A stretch of 64,000 nt of DNA from Microvirga sp052114605 (GCF_052114605.1 NZ_JBFRFB010000002.1:434001-498000), one strand, 5' to 3'; positions 41,741 to 51,733 are shown, counted from the first letter of the stretch. Made by a program: numbers and translations. The notes: generated by a model not told the origin, from the letters alone.

Positions 41741-42340
41741 ATGTCCCATTTTCGTCCCGCTCTCGTTCTTCTCCTGCTCTTCACGGCCCTGACAGGACTG
41801 GCCTATCCCTTTGCCGTCACAGGGATCGGGCAGGCTCTCTTTCCCGCGCAGGCCAAGGGAAGTCTCATCACCCAAGATGGCCGGGTTGTCGGCTCCAACC
41901 TGATCGGGCAGGCATTCACGTCCGACCGGTATCTCTGGCCGCGTCCCTCGGCCACCAGCGCGCCCGATCCGGCCGATTCCACAAAACCCGTGGATTCGCC
42001 CTATAATGCGGCGGCCTCGACAGGCTCCAATCTGGGACCGACCTCGCAAAAGCTGGCGGATCGCCTGACGGCTGCCTCTGAGGATTGGCGTGGGTCCGGC
42101 CTACTGCTGCCGATTCCAGGCGATGCCCTCACCACCTCGGGCAGCGGCCTCGACCCTCATGTTTCCCGGGCCTATGCACAGGCGCAGGCCTCCCGGATCG
42201 CCAAGGCCCGAAACCTCTCCGAGGCTCAGATCCGGCAAGTGATCGAAGCCTCGACCGAGGGGCGGACCTTGGGAATCTTCGGGGAGCCACGGATCAATGT
42301 CCTCCACGTCAACCAGGCGCTGGACGGAATACGCTCTTAA
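41741..42340 (+). CDS. kdpC: K+-transporting ATPase subunit KdpC
   Basis: A 199-residue protein with one N-terminal membrane helix (PALVLLLLFTALTGLAYPF) and a periplasmic domain containing GSNLIGQAFTSDRYLWPRPS and, later, GSGLDPHVS and ARNLSEAQIRQVI. These are hallmarks of KdpC, the assembly and affinity subunit. The ATG at 41741 follows GGAGG; an upstream start at 41720 would lie inside kdpB. Confidence 0.96.
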   Translation: MSHFRPALVLLLLFTALTGLAYPFAVTGIGQALFPAQAKGSLITQDGRVVGSNLIGQAFTSDRYLWPRPSATSAPDPADSTKPVDSPYNAAASTGSNLGPTSQKLADRLTAASEDWRGSGLLLPIPGDALTTSGSGLDPHVSRAYAQAQASRIAKARNLSEAQIRQVIEASTEGRTLGIFGEPRINVLHVNQALDGIRS

Positions 42341-42388
42341 CCCAAGCGTGCCGAGGTCGTATCCTGGCGCAAAGGAGACCTTGCCTTC

Positions 42389-45088
42389 ATGGCCTTGACC
42401 CACTCGCCCCGTGCCTCGCCGGATGCGCTTCTCAGCATCGCCAACAGGGAGGGCCGCGGTCGCCTCAAGATCTTTCTCGGGGCAGCTCCGGGGGTCGGGA
42501 AGACCTATGCCATGCTCCAGTCGGGCAAGGCTCTGCGCGAGGAAGGCACGGACGTGGTCATCGGCCTTGCCGAGACCCACGGACGCCGGGAAACAGAAGG
42601 GCTTCTGCAAGGCTTCGAGATCCTGCCCCGCCTGTCCATGCCCTATCGTGGCAGGATGGTGCAGGAATTCGATCTCGATGCCGCGTTGAAGCGCCGTCCC
42701 GGCTTGATCCTCGTCGATGAGTACGCGCACACGAACGCACCGGGCAGCCGCCATCCCAAGCGATGGCGGGATATCGAGGAATTGCTGGCCGCTGGAATCG
42801 ATGTCTGGACGACCCTGAACATTCAGCATCTCGAGAGCCTCAACGACGTCGTGCAGCGCATCACGCGCGTGCGTGTGCGGGAGACGGTTCCGGATTCCGT
42901 TTTCGACCGGGCCGAAGAGCTTGTCCTCGTGGATCTGCCACCGGATGAACTGCTGAAGAGGCTCGCCGAGGGCAAGGTCTATATTCAGGACACCGCTGCG
43001 CGGGCCGTCGATCACTTTTTTCGTCCCAACAATCTCGTGGCCTTGCGCGAATTGGCATTGCGGCGTGCCGCCGAGCGCATCGACAGCGATCTTCTTGAAC
43101 GGATGCAAGGCGGAGGGGTGGAAGGGCCTTGGGCTGCGGGTGAGCGCATCCTGGTCTGTATCGGACCCGATGAATCCTCTCCCATGGTCGTGCGTCATGC
43201 CAAACGGCTAGCGGACTCGATTGGCGCTCCGTGGCTGGCGGTCACCGTCGAGCGTCCGTTCAAGTCGATGAGCGACATGGAGCGGCGGCAGGTCGAGGAA
43301 ACCATGAAACTGGCCGACAGCCTCGGAGCCGATGAGGCCAAGACCTTGCTCGGGTCTGATCTGGTCGAGGAACTTCTTCGCTATGCGAGGTTCGAGAACG
43401 TCACTCAGATCGTTGTCGGACGATCCAGACCCGGCTGGCTCATGGAAGCAATCGGGCGCTCATTGCCCCATCAGCTCGTCAGGTACGCCGACGACATCGC
43501 CATTCACGTGGTGACCGTGGCCGGAAAGGCTAAATCTTTATCGCGACTACAAACGATGTTTGATTCCCTCAGCCAAAGAGGAATACGCCCCTTGCAATTC
43601 CTGTGGTCGGCGGCAAGCGTCATCTGTGCCATCGCGGCAGGACGCCTCATGACGGCGCTCGTGCCGCTGCCGAACGTCTCCATGATCTTTCTGCTGGCGG
43701 TTCTGTTTGCTGCCGTGCGCTTCGGGATATGGCCTGCGATCTTCACATCGGTCCTGGCCTTTGTCAGCTACAATTTTTTCTTCATCGAGCCTTTCTATGC
43801 CCTCACCGTGGCGCAGCCGCATGAACTTCTCGCACTCTTCTTTTTTTTAGGATTCGCCGTTCTGTTCTCAGCCATCGCCGGACAGGTCAGGGAGCAAGCG
43901 AAAGCTGCGGTCGTGCGTGCCCAGGCAACACGCCGCCTGTTCGAGTTCGCACGCCGCTTGTCGAGCCTCGCGGAGCCGCAGGTCGTGGCCGAGGGAGCCG
44001 TGGCGGAAGTCCAAAGGTCTCTCGGTCTTCCAGCCATCATCCTGTTTCCCCATGAGAGCGATTTGGCCCTCGCGGCTGCATGGCCGCCCGAGGACGACCT
44101 TGATACGGCTTCCATGACGGCGGCTCGTTGGGCCTATGAGCGGAATGAGGCGGCAGGCTTCGGCACCGGCACCCTCCCGAACGTGCCCTGGCATTTCTTC
44201 CCCCTTCGGGCGTCATCCGGACGCATGGGCGTCATCGGCCTCAAACCTGAGAGTCAGGGAAGGCCGCAACTGGATATGGAGGGACGTACGCTCTTCGAGA
44301 CCTTGGCCGAACTGACCGCAACGGCTTTGGAACGGTCCCGCCTTGCCCGCGAGATTGCGGCTGCAAAGACGGCGACCGAGACGGAGCGAGTGCGCAACAC
44401 ATTCCTGGCCTCGATCAGCCACGATTTCCGCACACCTCTGGCTTCCATTCTTGGCGCGGCGACAAGCCTGCTCTCCTATCGCCGCAAGATGCCCGAGTCC
44501 TCTCAGACCGATCTTCTGTCTCAAATCAAGGACGAGACGGAGCGGCTGGACGGCATGGTCCGCAATCTCCTGGCCATGACACGGGTCGAGGCGGGCGCTC
44601 TGGAAATCCGCCGTGATTGGATCGATGTCCACGAAGTGCTGGATCGGATTGTGGCCCTCTTCAAAAAGCGCGGAGCAACGCAAACCTTCAAGGTGGAGGT
44701 GGAACCGAACCTGCCGTTCCTGTCGGCCGATCCGACCCTCCTGGATCAGGCTGTCACGAACATCGTTGGCAACGCCGTCCGCTACGCCGGATCGACTGCG
44801 ACGATCCTTCTTGAGGCGCATCGGGACGGCAACGATCTGGTCATCGGCGTGACGGATGACGGGCCGGGTATCCCCGCTGAAGTCCTGCCCCATGTCTTCG
44901 AGAAATTCATGCGTGGCAGAGACCAGGGCCTGGCCGACGGCGGGGACGGTTCCGGTCTCGGTCTTGCCATCGCCAAAGGCATCGTTCAAGCCCATGGCGG
45001 CACGATCAATGCCGAAAGCCCTTATGCGAATGACCGAGGCGCGCGCGTGACCTTCCGCCTTCCGATCATGGAGGATAGAGCCGAATGA
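42389..45088 (+). CDS. kdpD: Sensor histidine kinase KdpD
   Basis: An 899-residue sensor for K+ limitation. The N-terminal KdpD domain has a Walker A loop (GAAPGVGKTYAML) and DEYAHTNAPGSRHPKRW. A Usp domain follows (about 245-370). Then come four membrane helices (about 395-500), a GAF-like region, and the kinase: ISHDFRTPLASILGAA with the phosphorylated His, and HATPase boxes NIVGNAVRYA, DDGPGIP and GSGLGLAIAKG. AAAGGAG stands before the ATG. It overlaps kdpE by 4 bases and would phosphorylate it. Confidence 0.97.
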   Translation: MALTHSPRASPDALLSIANREGRGRLKIFLGAAPGVGKTYAMLQSGKALREEGTDVVIGLAETHGRRETEGLLQGFEILPRLSMPYRGRMVQEFDLDAALKRRPGLILVDEYAHTNAPGSRHPKRWRDIEELLAAGIDVWTTLNIQHLESLNDVVQRITRVRVRETVPDSVFDRAEELVLVDLPPDELLKRLAEGKVYIQDTAARAVDHFFRPNNLVALRELALRRAAERIDSDLLERMQGGGVEGPWAAGERILVCIGPDESSPMVVRHAKRLADSIGAPWLAVTVERPFKSMSDMERRQVEETMKLADSLGADEAKTLLGSDLVEELLRYARFENVTQIVVGRSRPGWLMEAIGRSLPHQLVRYADDIAIHVVTVAGKAKSLSRLQTMFDSLSQRGIRPLQFLWSAASVICAIAAGRLMTALVPLPNVSMIFLLAVLFAAVRFGIWPAIFTSVLAFVSYNFFFIEPFYALTVAQPHELLALFFFLGFAVLFSAIAGQVREQAKAAVVRAQATRRLFEFARRLSSLAEPQVVAEGAVAEVQRSLGLPAIILFPHESDLALAAAWPPEDDLDTASMTAARWAYERNEAAGFGTGTLPNVPWHFFPLRASSGRMGVIGLKPESQGRPQLDMEGRTLFETLAELTATALERSRLAREIAAAKTATETERVRNTFLASISHDFRTPLASILGAATSLLSYRRKMPESSQTDLLSQIKDETERLDGMVRNLLAMTRVEAGALEIRRDWIDVHEVLDRIVALFKKRGATQTFKVEVEPNLPFLSADPTLLDQAVTNIVGNAVRYAGSTATILLEAHRDGNDLVIGVTDDGPGIPAEVLPHVFEKFMRGRDQGLADGGDGSGLGLAIAKGIVQAHGGTINAESPYANDRGARVTFRLPIMEDRAE

Positions 45089-45777
45089 GCCGCGATCCGC
45101 GCGTTCTCGTCGTCGATGACGAAGCCGCTATCCACCGCTTTCTCACGCCAGCTCTCATGGCCAACGACTATGACGTCATTCAGGCCATGACGGGCGGCGA
45201 GGCTTTGAAGCGCATCGCCACGGACGCGCCCGATATCGTGGTGCTCGATCTCGGCCTTCCTGACATCGACGGCAAGGAGATCATCACTCGCGTGCGCGAG
45301 TGGTCCGACGTCCCGATCATCGTTCTCTCCGCCCGTGACAGGGAAATCGAGAAGATCGAAGCTCTCGACCGTGGCGCAGACGACTTCGTCAACAAGCCGT
45401 TCGGAATCGGCGAACTCATGGCCCGCCTCCGGGCAACCCTAAGACATCGCCTATACCGAAAAGGAGAGACGCCCGCCGTCAAGATCAAGGATGTGGAGAT
45501 CGATACGGTGCGGCGGCGGGTGTTGCGGAATGGCGGCGAAATTAAACTGACGCCCAAGGAATTCGATTTGCTGGCTCTCCTGGCTCGTCATGCCGGGAAG
45601 GTCGTGACTCATAAACAAATCCTGACCTCCGTCTGGGGGCCAGCTCATGAACATGATACGCAGTACTTGCGGGTTTATGTCGGCCAAGTGAGACAGAAAA
45701 TCGAGGACGATCCGGCGTCTCCCGCGATCATCCTGACGGAGCCGGGGGTCGGTTATCGCCTTTCTGATGTTGAATGA
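45085..45777 (+). CDS. kdpE: Response regulator KdpE
   Basis: A 230-residue OmpR/PhoB-type regulator. The receiver has the acidic pair in VVDDEAA, the phosphorylated Asp in VVLDLGLPDIDG and the Lys in NKPFG. The winged helix ends with KLTPKEFDLLALLARHAGKV and YLRVYVGQVRQKIE. It activates kdpFABC. The T-rich direct repeat at 37656 is a possible site. It is the last gene of the kdp operon. Confidence 0.97.
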   Translation: MSRDPRVLVVDDEAAIHRFLTPALMANDYDVIQAMTGGEALKRIATDAPDIVVLDLGLPDIDGKEIITRVREWSDVPIIVLSARDREIEKIEALDRGADDFVNKPFGIGELMARLRATLRHRLYRKGETPAVKIKDVEIDTVRRRVLRNGGEIKLTPKEFDLLALLARHAGKVVTHKQILTSVWGPAHEHDTQYLRVYVGQVRQKIEDDPASPAIILTEPGVGYRLSDVE

Positions 45778-46833
45778 CAGGTCTTAAACGTACCTGATAT
45801 TCACAGCCGCGGATTTTGATGGAGCGAGGGTCCTCTTAGCATCGGCTCGGTTATTTAACGTACGAGTGAAACTCAAGGATGCGGTAGAGCTCAATGAGCA
45901 TCGGATCGAGAGCTACGATACAGCAAGAGGGAATGGTACTTCCCCTGAAATCAAGCGTTTGCACGAATGCCAGCGCGCACTTGCCGCCTTCAGTCGCGTC
46001 GCCTCCGAAGTTTAGCCAACCGAGCGCTTGTTGAATTAAGTCACGGCTCAGGTCTCACGCGTGACCAGACACGTTAAAGTATGTGTGTGACCGCTCAGAC
46101 AAAGGCAAAACTTGGGAACCGTTACTTCGAGTGCAGGAATTCGAAGGATGCAGGATAAATTCCCTCTCTTTTACGAGGTAACTTCTGTGCAAAGGTAGCA
46201 TCCAGAACCAGAAATTTCCCTGCTCTAGTTTCATGGGAAAATGATGCATAAGCCTTTGATATTTAATAGAAGTTAGTTGATTGGGCATCCAGAAACTGTC
46301 CGATTTTTCGAAATTTCCCTCTATTTTTCCCAGTAACAAGCAAATAACCGAGGCAGGTTCGCACCTGACTGCCTCCACCGCCACTATCTAAGCCTCTGAT
46401 ATTGTAGACTTTTTGCCCTCAGGACCAGCACTCGCAAGTCGCGATATCCTTTAGACAATTTCCGGATAACTATTCTCTGAGGCGCTCTTATTCGGAGTAG
46501 AGCGAGGCCTTCAGGGCTTCAGCTTTGCCTCGTTTCTCCATCCCAAAACGACCCAGTCCGGTTGTGGCATAAGAGGTAGGTGTAGGGGTGATCGATTGGA
46601 CCAATGACTGCATTGTACTCAATAGCGGGACATTGGCCAAAATCCGAAATGTGCCACGAGCCGACATCTCGCCGACATCTCGGCTTCGCTGCGGGATGGA
46701 CGTCGTGCGACGGCGGAAGAGGTTCAGCACACGGAGCCAACCGTAAGCGGTCAGCCTTAGGATGGGACCGCAGGAACGCCATCGGACTGGCGATGTGGCT
46801 ATCCTCTTTGTCCTCCCGGCGGCATCCTATCCT
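45778..46833. other. Gap after kdp with att-like repeat and possible small frame
   Basis: About 1050 bases without a firm gene. A plus-strand frame at 45866-46015 (GTG start) would give 49 residues with a charged helical look (KLKDAVELNEHRIESYD, ending AFSRVASEV); it may be a small or decayed gene. The rest carries AT-rich repeats of the att-like family (46211-46223, 46250-46272 and 46310-46407). Confidence 0.35.
46310..46407 (+). repeat. att-like dispersed repeat, copy 2
   Basis: GAAATTTCCCT at 46310, then the 30-base block at 46354-46383 (28 of 30 identical to 7892-7921, with GACTGCCTCCACCGCCA), then CTAAGCCTCTGATATTG, a word also seen in variant form at 46250 and 51238. No recombinase lies next to this copy. 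It borders the iron-transport operon. Confidence 0.55.
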
Positions 46834-47610
46834 CTAGGATCGGCGCAGATAAGCATCCACCATGAGCGTGCCAGTCGAGACGCGCTCCACATGGATGCCT
46901 ACTCCGTAGGCCGTCTCGATGGCATCTCCGGACAGTACCTCATGCGGCCGTCCGTCGGCCGCGATCCGGCCGTCGCCCAGCAGCATGAAACGCTTGGCGA
47001 AGCGGCTGGCGAGTCCGAGATCGTGCAACGCGACCAAGGTCACGATGCCCCGACTCTCGGTGACCTTCTGCACCAGCTCCATCACTTCGAGCTGACGCCT
47101 GAGATCGAGCGCGCTCGTGGGCTCGTCGAGCAGCAGGATCTGCGGATCGCGCACGAGAGCCTGGGCCATCCCGACGAGTTGCTGTTGCCCGCCCGAAAGG
47201 TCCGTCACCGGCCGGTCGGAGAGCTTGCCGATGCCGAGCTGGTCGAGGATTTCCTCGACCAGCATGATATCGGAGGCCGAGGCGCGCCCTCCCCGACCAC
47301 TCTTGCGGACCAGAAGCACCACATCGAAGACGCTGAGAGCCGCACGCATTCCTACATGCTGCGACAGGAAGAACACCGCTTCGTGCCGCTTGGCGCTGCT
47401 GAGCGCGCCGAGATCGACGTCGTCCAGCATGATCGCACCCATCTGCGGCTTCAAGAGACCAGCGATGAGGCGGAAGAGAGAAGATTTTCCGACGCCGTTC
47501 GGCCCGACCACGGCGGTGATCTCACCGCGCCGAATGTCCTTTGCCTCAATTGCGTCGAACAGCGGCAGATGCCGATAGCCGAAACTCAGGTCTTTGATCG
47601 CCAAGCTCAT
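46834..47610 (-). CDS. Iron/siderophore ABC transporter ATP-binding protein
   Basis: A 258-residue FecE/BtuD-type ABC ATPase. It shows Walker A GPNGVGKSS, the Q-loop, the signature LSGGQQQLVGMAQALVRDP, Walker B LLLDEPTSALD and the H-loop ALHDL. It powers uptake through the FecCD-type permease, whose gene it overlaps by 4 bases (ATGA). It is the last gene of a four-gene operon. The substrate is probably a ferric chelate, judged by the permease and binding protein types; the sequence alone does not tell which. Confidence 0.92.
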   Translation of the reverse strand: MSLAIKDLSFGYRHLPLFDAIEAKDIRRGEITAVVGPNGVGKSSLFRLIAGLLKPQMGAIMLDDVDLGALSSAKRHEAVFFLSQHVGMRAALSVFDVVLLVRKSGRGGRASASDIMLVEEILDQLGIGKLSDRPVTDLSGGQQQLVGMAQALVRDPQILLLDEPTSALDLRRQLEVMELVQKVTESRGIVTLVALHDLGLASRFAKRFMLLGDGRIAADGRPHEVLSGDAIETAYGVGIHVERVSTGTLMVDAYLRRS

Positions 47611-48668
47611 CGCCAGCTCTCCCGGCGCACGGACAGGATCAGGCTCAGGAAGAACGGCACGCCCACGAGGGCCGTGATGATGCCGATCGGATAGATGACG
47701 CCGGGCGTGATCCCCTTGGACAAGGTGGATGACACCGAAAGGATGATCGCTCCGGCCGCAGCGGAGACCGGCAGAAAGTACCTCTGGTCCTCACCTACGA
47801 GCAGCCGGGCGATGTGTGGGCCAACAAGGCCAATGAAACCGATCGTCCCGACGAAGGCGACGGCCGTCGAGGCCAGGATGGAGATACAGGCCAGCATCTC
47901 AAGTCGCAGGCGGGCCACGGGAACACCCAGGCTAGCGGCCCGCTCATCTCCCATGGTGAGCGCCGTGAGCATCCAGCTTCGCCGCATGCAGATCGGAATG
48001 ACAAGCGTCAGCAGTCCCAAACAAATGGCGATTTTCGTCCAGCTGGCACGAGCAAGGCTTCCCATCATCCAGAAGATGATCTGCTGAAGCTGAGTTTCTG
48101 AGGATTGATACTGAATGAAGGCGAGAAGCGCGTTGAAGGTGAAGAACATCGCGATCCCCACCAGCACGAAGGTCTCGATGGTGACGCCGCGCATGCGGGT
48201 AAAAAGGAACAGGATCACGGAGGTCGCAAGAGCGAACAGGAAGGCGTTCGCCGTCACGAGAAAGGCCCCCGCGAACGGAACGAGGCTGACGCCGACCGCG
48301 ATGGCGAGCGCCGCCCCGAAGCTTGCTGCCGACGAGATGCCGAGGGTGAACGGATCTGCGAGAGGGTTGTTCAGGATCGTCTGCATCTGCGCGCCCGCAA
48401 TGCCCAGCATGGCGCCGACGAGGATCGCCATGATGGCGACCGGAAGGCGCACGTTCCACACGACGACATCGAGCTTTCCGCCATAAGAGCCGGGATTGAG
48501 GATCGTTCCCGCCACTTCCTTCAGCGAGAAATTGCCCGGACCGACGGACACATCGATGACCAGGGCCAAGGCCAGGAGAGCCAGTGCTCCCGACACATAG
48601 GCCAAGCGTTGCAGCGTGCGGCGATGATAGCGCGCTCCGGCTCCACTGCTCAGGCTCAACTCAGTCAT
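47607..48668 (-). CDS. FecCD-family ABC transporter permease
   Basis: A permease of about 353 residues with some ten membrane helices, of the FecCD/BtuC type. Landmarks are VWNVRLPVAIMAILVGAMLG, GAQMQTILNNPLADPFTLGI, and FVGTIGFIGLVGPHIARLLV near the C-terminus. It forms the inner-membrane channel for siderophore or cobalamin-like substrates. I chose ATG 48668; a TTG 18 bases upstream is also in frame. It lies between the binding protein and the ATPase genes. Confidence 0.92.
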   Translation of the reverse strand: MTELSLSSGAGARYHRRTLQRLAYVSGALALLALALVIDVSVGPGNFSLKEVAGTILNPGSYGGKLDVVVWNVRLPVAIMAILVGAMLGIAGAQMQTILNNPLADPFTLGISSAASFGAALAIAVGVSLVPFAGAFLVTANAFLFALATSVILFLFTRMRGVTIETFVLVGIAMFFTFNALLAFIQYQSSETQLQQIIFWMMGSLARASWTKIAICLGLLTLVIPICMRRSWMLTALTMGDERAASLGVPVARLRLEMLACISILASTAVAFVGTIGFIGLVGPHIARLLVGEDQRYFLPVSAAAGAIILSVSSTLSKGITPGVIYPIGIITALVGVPFFLSLILSVRRESWR

Positions 48669-48725
48669 ACGGAATGCTCTTTCCAAGGAAATATGGCGCG
48701 GGTCCGTGGACCCGCGCCGAGGACG

Positions 48726-49895
48726 TTACTTGAGTTCTGCCCAGAAGAGCCCATTCAGCGGAACGGCAAGGAATTTGTCATGTAGTTCCTGATAGGTCGC
48801 TTGCGGATCGAGATCCTTGAACTTGTCCGGGTGGATCCACTTGGCCAAAGCCTGAATGGCCACGAAGTGATACGGGCTTTGGTAGAACTGGTGATAAATC
48901 GCCATCACCTTCTTGTTCTTCACGGTGGAGAGTTGGGCGATGCCCGGACGCTGCACGAGGCCACGGATTTGCTCCTGCACTTTCTCCGGCTGAGCCTCAT
49001 ATCCGAGCCAGACAGCCTTGTTGCCCGGGTTGGACTTCGACCAGTTCGCGCCTGTCATCAACAGATAAGCCGGGTCTTCGACAATGATCTTCTCCGGATT
49101 GACCATGCCGCTTGCGCCGGAGAAGAACTTCGAGCCCCAGTTCATCCCGCCCGCTTCGGAGACGAATTCGCCGAAGTTGAAATTACCGAATGACCGGCAG
49201 CAGGTATCCGGCTCAAGGCCTGCAGCCTGCTCCGCAAAAATAAGAGGTCGCTCGTTCTGCTTCAGCTGGTTCGTCACGTTGTAGATGCGGCGCATCTGTT
49301 GCGTATAAAAATCGACGAATTCCTGCGCTTGATCCTGACGATCGAAGACGCGCCCCAGAAGGAGCATGCTCGGTACGGCGTTCTGCGTCGGACGCTCGCG
49401 GAAATCGATGAAGATGGTCGGGATGCCGGCCTTCTCGAGATTATCGAGGATGCCCGTCTCCTTGGCCTTGTCGTAGAAGCCGAGCGACAGAACGATCAGA
49501 TCCGCATCAAGAGCAATCGCCTTCTCGACGCTGAAGTCTCCCGATGCGAGCGCGCTGACGAGAGGCACATTCTTGGCATCCGGAACATTCGCCAAATACT
49601 GATTCCAAGTGTCTGGATCGAACTTCGGCACGTCGTCACCGATAGCCGCCAGTTGCGCGAAGGGCTTCGCCTTGTTCAGCACGACGGTCGCGTAGAACAG
49701 ACGGCCTTCGCCCAGAATTGCGCGCTGGACACCCTTCTTCACCGTGACCGTGCGACCTGCGAGATCGGTCACCTTGATCATCGTATCGGCGGCGTGACCG
49801 GGAGTGATCACCCCCAACGTCAGCAACACGAACGTCATGGCCAAAGCCATGCGCCGCACCAGCCTGGACAGGAATGTATGTGGCATCTGCGTCAT
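48726..49895 (-). CDS. Periplasmic substrate-binding protein of iron-type ABC transporter
   Basis: A protein of about 389 residues of the FepB/BtuF kind (Peripla_BP_2). A Sec signal peptide runs to about residue 36 (RRMALAMTFVLLTLGVITPG, then HAA). The mature part has DLAGRTVTVKKGVQR, ADLIVLSLGFYD, GIPTIFIDFRE and a late MTGANW. It delivers substrate to the permease. The start is ATG 49895 (GAGG close before it) or ATG 49886; the frame runs on to 50033 without support. It lies between the methyltransferase and permease genes. Confidence 0.9.
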   Translation of the reverse strand: MTQMPHTFLSRLVRRMALAMTFVLLTLGVITPGHAADTMIKVTDLAGRTVTVKKGVQRAILGEGRLFYATVVLNKAKPFAQLAAIGDDVPKFDPDTWNQYLANVPDAKNVPLVSALASGDFSVEKAIALDADLIVLSLGFYDKAKETGILDNLEKAGIPTIFIDFRERPTQNAVPSMLLLGRVFDRQDQAQEFVDFYTQQMRRIYNVTNQLKQNERPLIFAEQAAGLEPDTCCRSFGNFNFGEFVSEAGGMNWGSKFFSGASGMVNPEKIIVEDPAYLLMTGANWSKSNPGNKAVWLGYEAQPEKVQEQIRGLVQRPGIAQLSTVKNKKVMAIYHQFYQSPYHFVAIQALAKWIHPDKFKDLDPQATYQELHDKFLAVPLNGLFWAELK

Positions 49896-49954
49896 ATCCT
49901 CAAGCGAAGGGTTCAAGGCCCTTGGTTGAAAAAGCCCCGAAGCCGGCGGGAGCT

Positions 49955-50743
49955 TCAGGGTTTGCGGGCCCGGATCGCGTAACGATCCTGGCTTGCCCGT
50001 TCGAGTTGCTGGCGCAGGGGCATATTGCGCCACTGCCCGCGATGGATGGTCGACAGATCCCGGTCGATGGTCACGTCCTGGAATCCTGCCGCCCTCAGAA
50101 GATCGGCAATCCGATCCGCGCGGGCACCGTCCGAGAAATACACCTGCTTCAGGATGCGATTGTGGGTTTCCATATCCATGCCAGGCCGAGGCAATGCCGG
50201 CGTGAGCTTGGCCAGCAGCCTGGCGGCGGAGCGCAGGACGTGGGCCTTCAAGGTTCTCGGCGCGCCCGTATCGGCATCAACGATGAGGAGGGTTCCACCT
50301 GGCTTCAGAACACGAAACCATTCGGCAAAGGCATCAGTCGGATTGACGAGAGTCCAAACCAGGTGACGGGTGACCACCGCATCATAAGTTGCGTCCGCCT
50401 CCAATGTCTGCTCGGCATCGCCGGCGATGAAGTGGATTGCTGCCTTCCGCTGACCTGCCTTGGCGCGCGCACGCGCCAGCATGGCATCGGAGAAGTCGAG
50501 GCCGGTAACCTGAAAGCCGAGATCGTGGAGAAGATGCGAGATGACGCCGGTCCCACTCGCAAGGTCGAGAACTGGCCTACCCTCTCCCTCACCAAGGTGC
50601 CTCCGGAAAAGCGCATGCCAACCCGCTCGCTCCTGATCGTTGAAGATCTCGTGGCCGGGTGAGAGGTCGAACGTTTCCGAGCGCCTGCCCCAATACTCGC
50701 GGATGTCATCCTTGAGGGACCAGTTGAAAGAGGTTTCGTCCAT
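49955..50743 (-). CDS. Class I SAM-dependent methyltransferase in iron operon
   Basis: A protein of about 262 residues with a Rossmann-type AdoMet fold: motif I VLDLASGTGVISHLL, GLDFSDAMLARARAKA, GDAEQTLEADATYDAVVTRH and VLKPGGTLLIVDAD. It resembles UbiE and small-molecule methyltransferases. Being the first gene of an iron-type ABC operon, it may modify an imported or exported chelator, which is inference. ATG 50743 has GGAA before it; an upstream ATG at 50758 has none. A palindromic operator and TATAAT lie upstream. Confidence 0.85.
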   Translation of the reverse strand: MDETSFNWSLKDDIREYWGRRSETFDLSPGHEIFNDQERAGWHALFRRHLGEGEGRPVLDLASGTGVISHLLHDLGFQVTGLDFSDAMLARARAKAGQRKAAIHFIAGDAEQTLEADATYDAVVTRHLVWTLVNPTDAFAEWFRVLKPGGTLLIVDADTGAPRTLKAHVLRSAARLLAKLTPALPRPGMDMETHNRILKQVYFSDGARADRIADLLRAAGFQDVTIDRDLSTIHRGQWRNMPLRQQLERASQDRYAIRARKP

Positions 50744-50819
50744 CGGATCGTTCCGCATCGCTGTCGTCGGGGAGGGGGCGTAGCAGAAGCTCCCACAGCT
50801 GTCATTAGGTAAATTGGCA

Positions 50820-50861
50820 ATTATACTGACACTTGCTCAGTTTAGAATTATTGTAATTCTA
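50820..50861 (-). promoter_or_regulatory. Promoter with palindromic operator of the iron operon
   Basis: TATAAT at 50820-50825 (minus strand). The -35 position (50843-50848, ATTCTA) is poor and is covered by TAGAATTA-TTG-TAATTCTA (50843-50861), a perfect 8-bp inverted repeat. It resembles the iron control element bound by Irr in rhizobia (TTTAGAA..TTCTAAA). Confidence 0.55.
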
Positions 50862-51733
50862 CTGTAGTCTTAGATTACAACTCTTCTAAGCAACAATATC
50901 TATCTATGATAGGATTCAGAGTAGGATTTATGCTTGACTGATCAACTATAGAAGCGGCTGCCTCTGAGGCCTTTCCCTCAGCTGGCTCGAGGGCCTCCCA
51001 TGAGTCATAAGCGGAATTCCACTACTCACAGTGAAGGTCCGTTCTACACTTCATTGCGGAAGTAGATCAGCCAAATGGGATTCCATCAATCTGCCTGCAG
51101 CCAGTCGGCTACGAACCATTCTCTGCCTGTGAGCAGAGAATTTCTTAGCCGATTTATATTAAATATTTCAATGACTTAATAGGTCAGAAACTTAACAACC
51201 GTACCAACAGTTTGTGTCTCGGCCGCTCCGCCACTGTCTAACCTTTTGATATTGCTTAGTTTTTAGATTTCGAGCCAGACTCGCAAGTGCCCGAAATGTC
51301 GGGGCTTTTCGGCAACCCGCATTCTCTGGCGGCCCGAATTCAAGACTCCAACGCGGCCGCATATGGGTCGAATTTCGCCCTTCTCTCCTGTGCCAGATGT
51401 TCGAGTCCGGTTGTGTATTGCGAAGATCCCTGGCTGTCAGTTGCGAGCTCTCCGCGAACGTTCAAATCCGAAAACACGCCTGTTTTTAACCCAAAGGCGA
51501 TCTTCCTGAGGCGCTGACCGAATAGCGGCTTTGCGCCCTCAACTCGGTCGTTTAGGTCCGGCACTGTCAGTCCTCAAAGCGGTCGTTTAACCCCACGGCG
51601 TCTAGGATGTTCCGGCGGCCCATTCCTCTGCGGTTGCAAGGTTGAAGGTGTGAGGCGACAATCGGACCACCTATGTCGAGCTGAGGGGCTGCAACGACGC
51701 GAGTGGAGACGGTAACAGCCAGTCAATTCTGGC
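50862..51733. other. Non-coding gap between iron operon and DUF3800
   Basis: About 870 bases with no supported gene. It holds a third, degenerate copy of the att-like repeat (51221-51300). A plus-strand frame near 51275 contains a CPKC motif but no start or ending that makes sense. Confidence 0.4.
51221..51300 (+). repeat. att-like dispersed repeat, degenerate copy 3
   Basis: CCGCTCCGCCACTGTCTAAC, then CTTTTGATATTG, and further on ACTCGCAAGT. The same words in the same order occur at 46374-46440 (CCACCGCCACTATCTAAGC, CTCTGATATTG, ACTCGCAAGT). Confidence 0.45.

Noticed and set aside
46354..46383. tRNA or tmRNA gene
   Set aside because: Only a T-arm-like and acceptor-like 3' part is seen. No D or anticodon arm or tmRNA body can be found upstream, so it is called a repeat.
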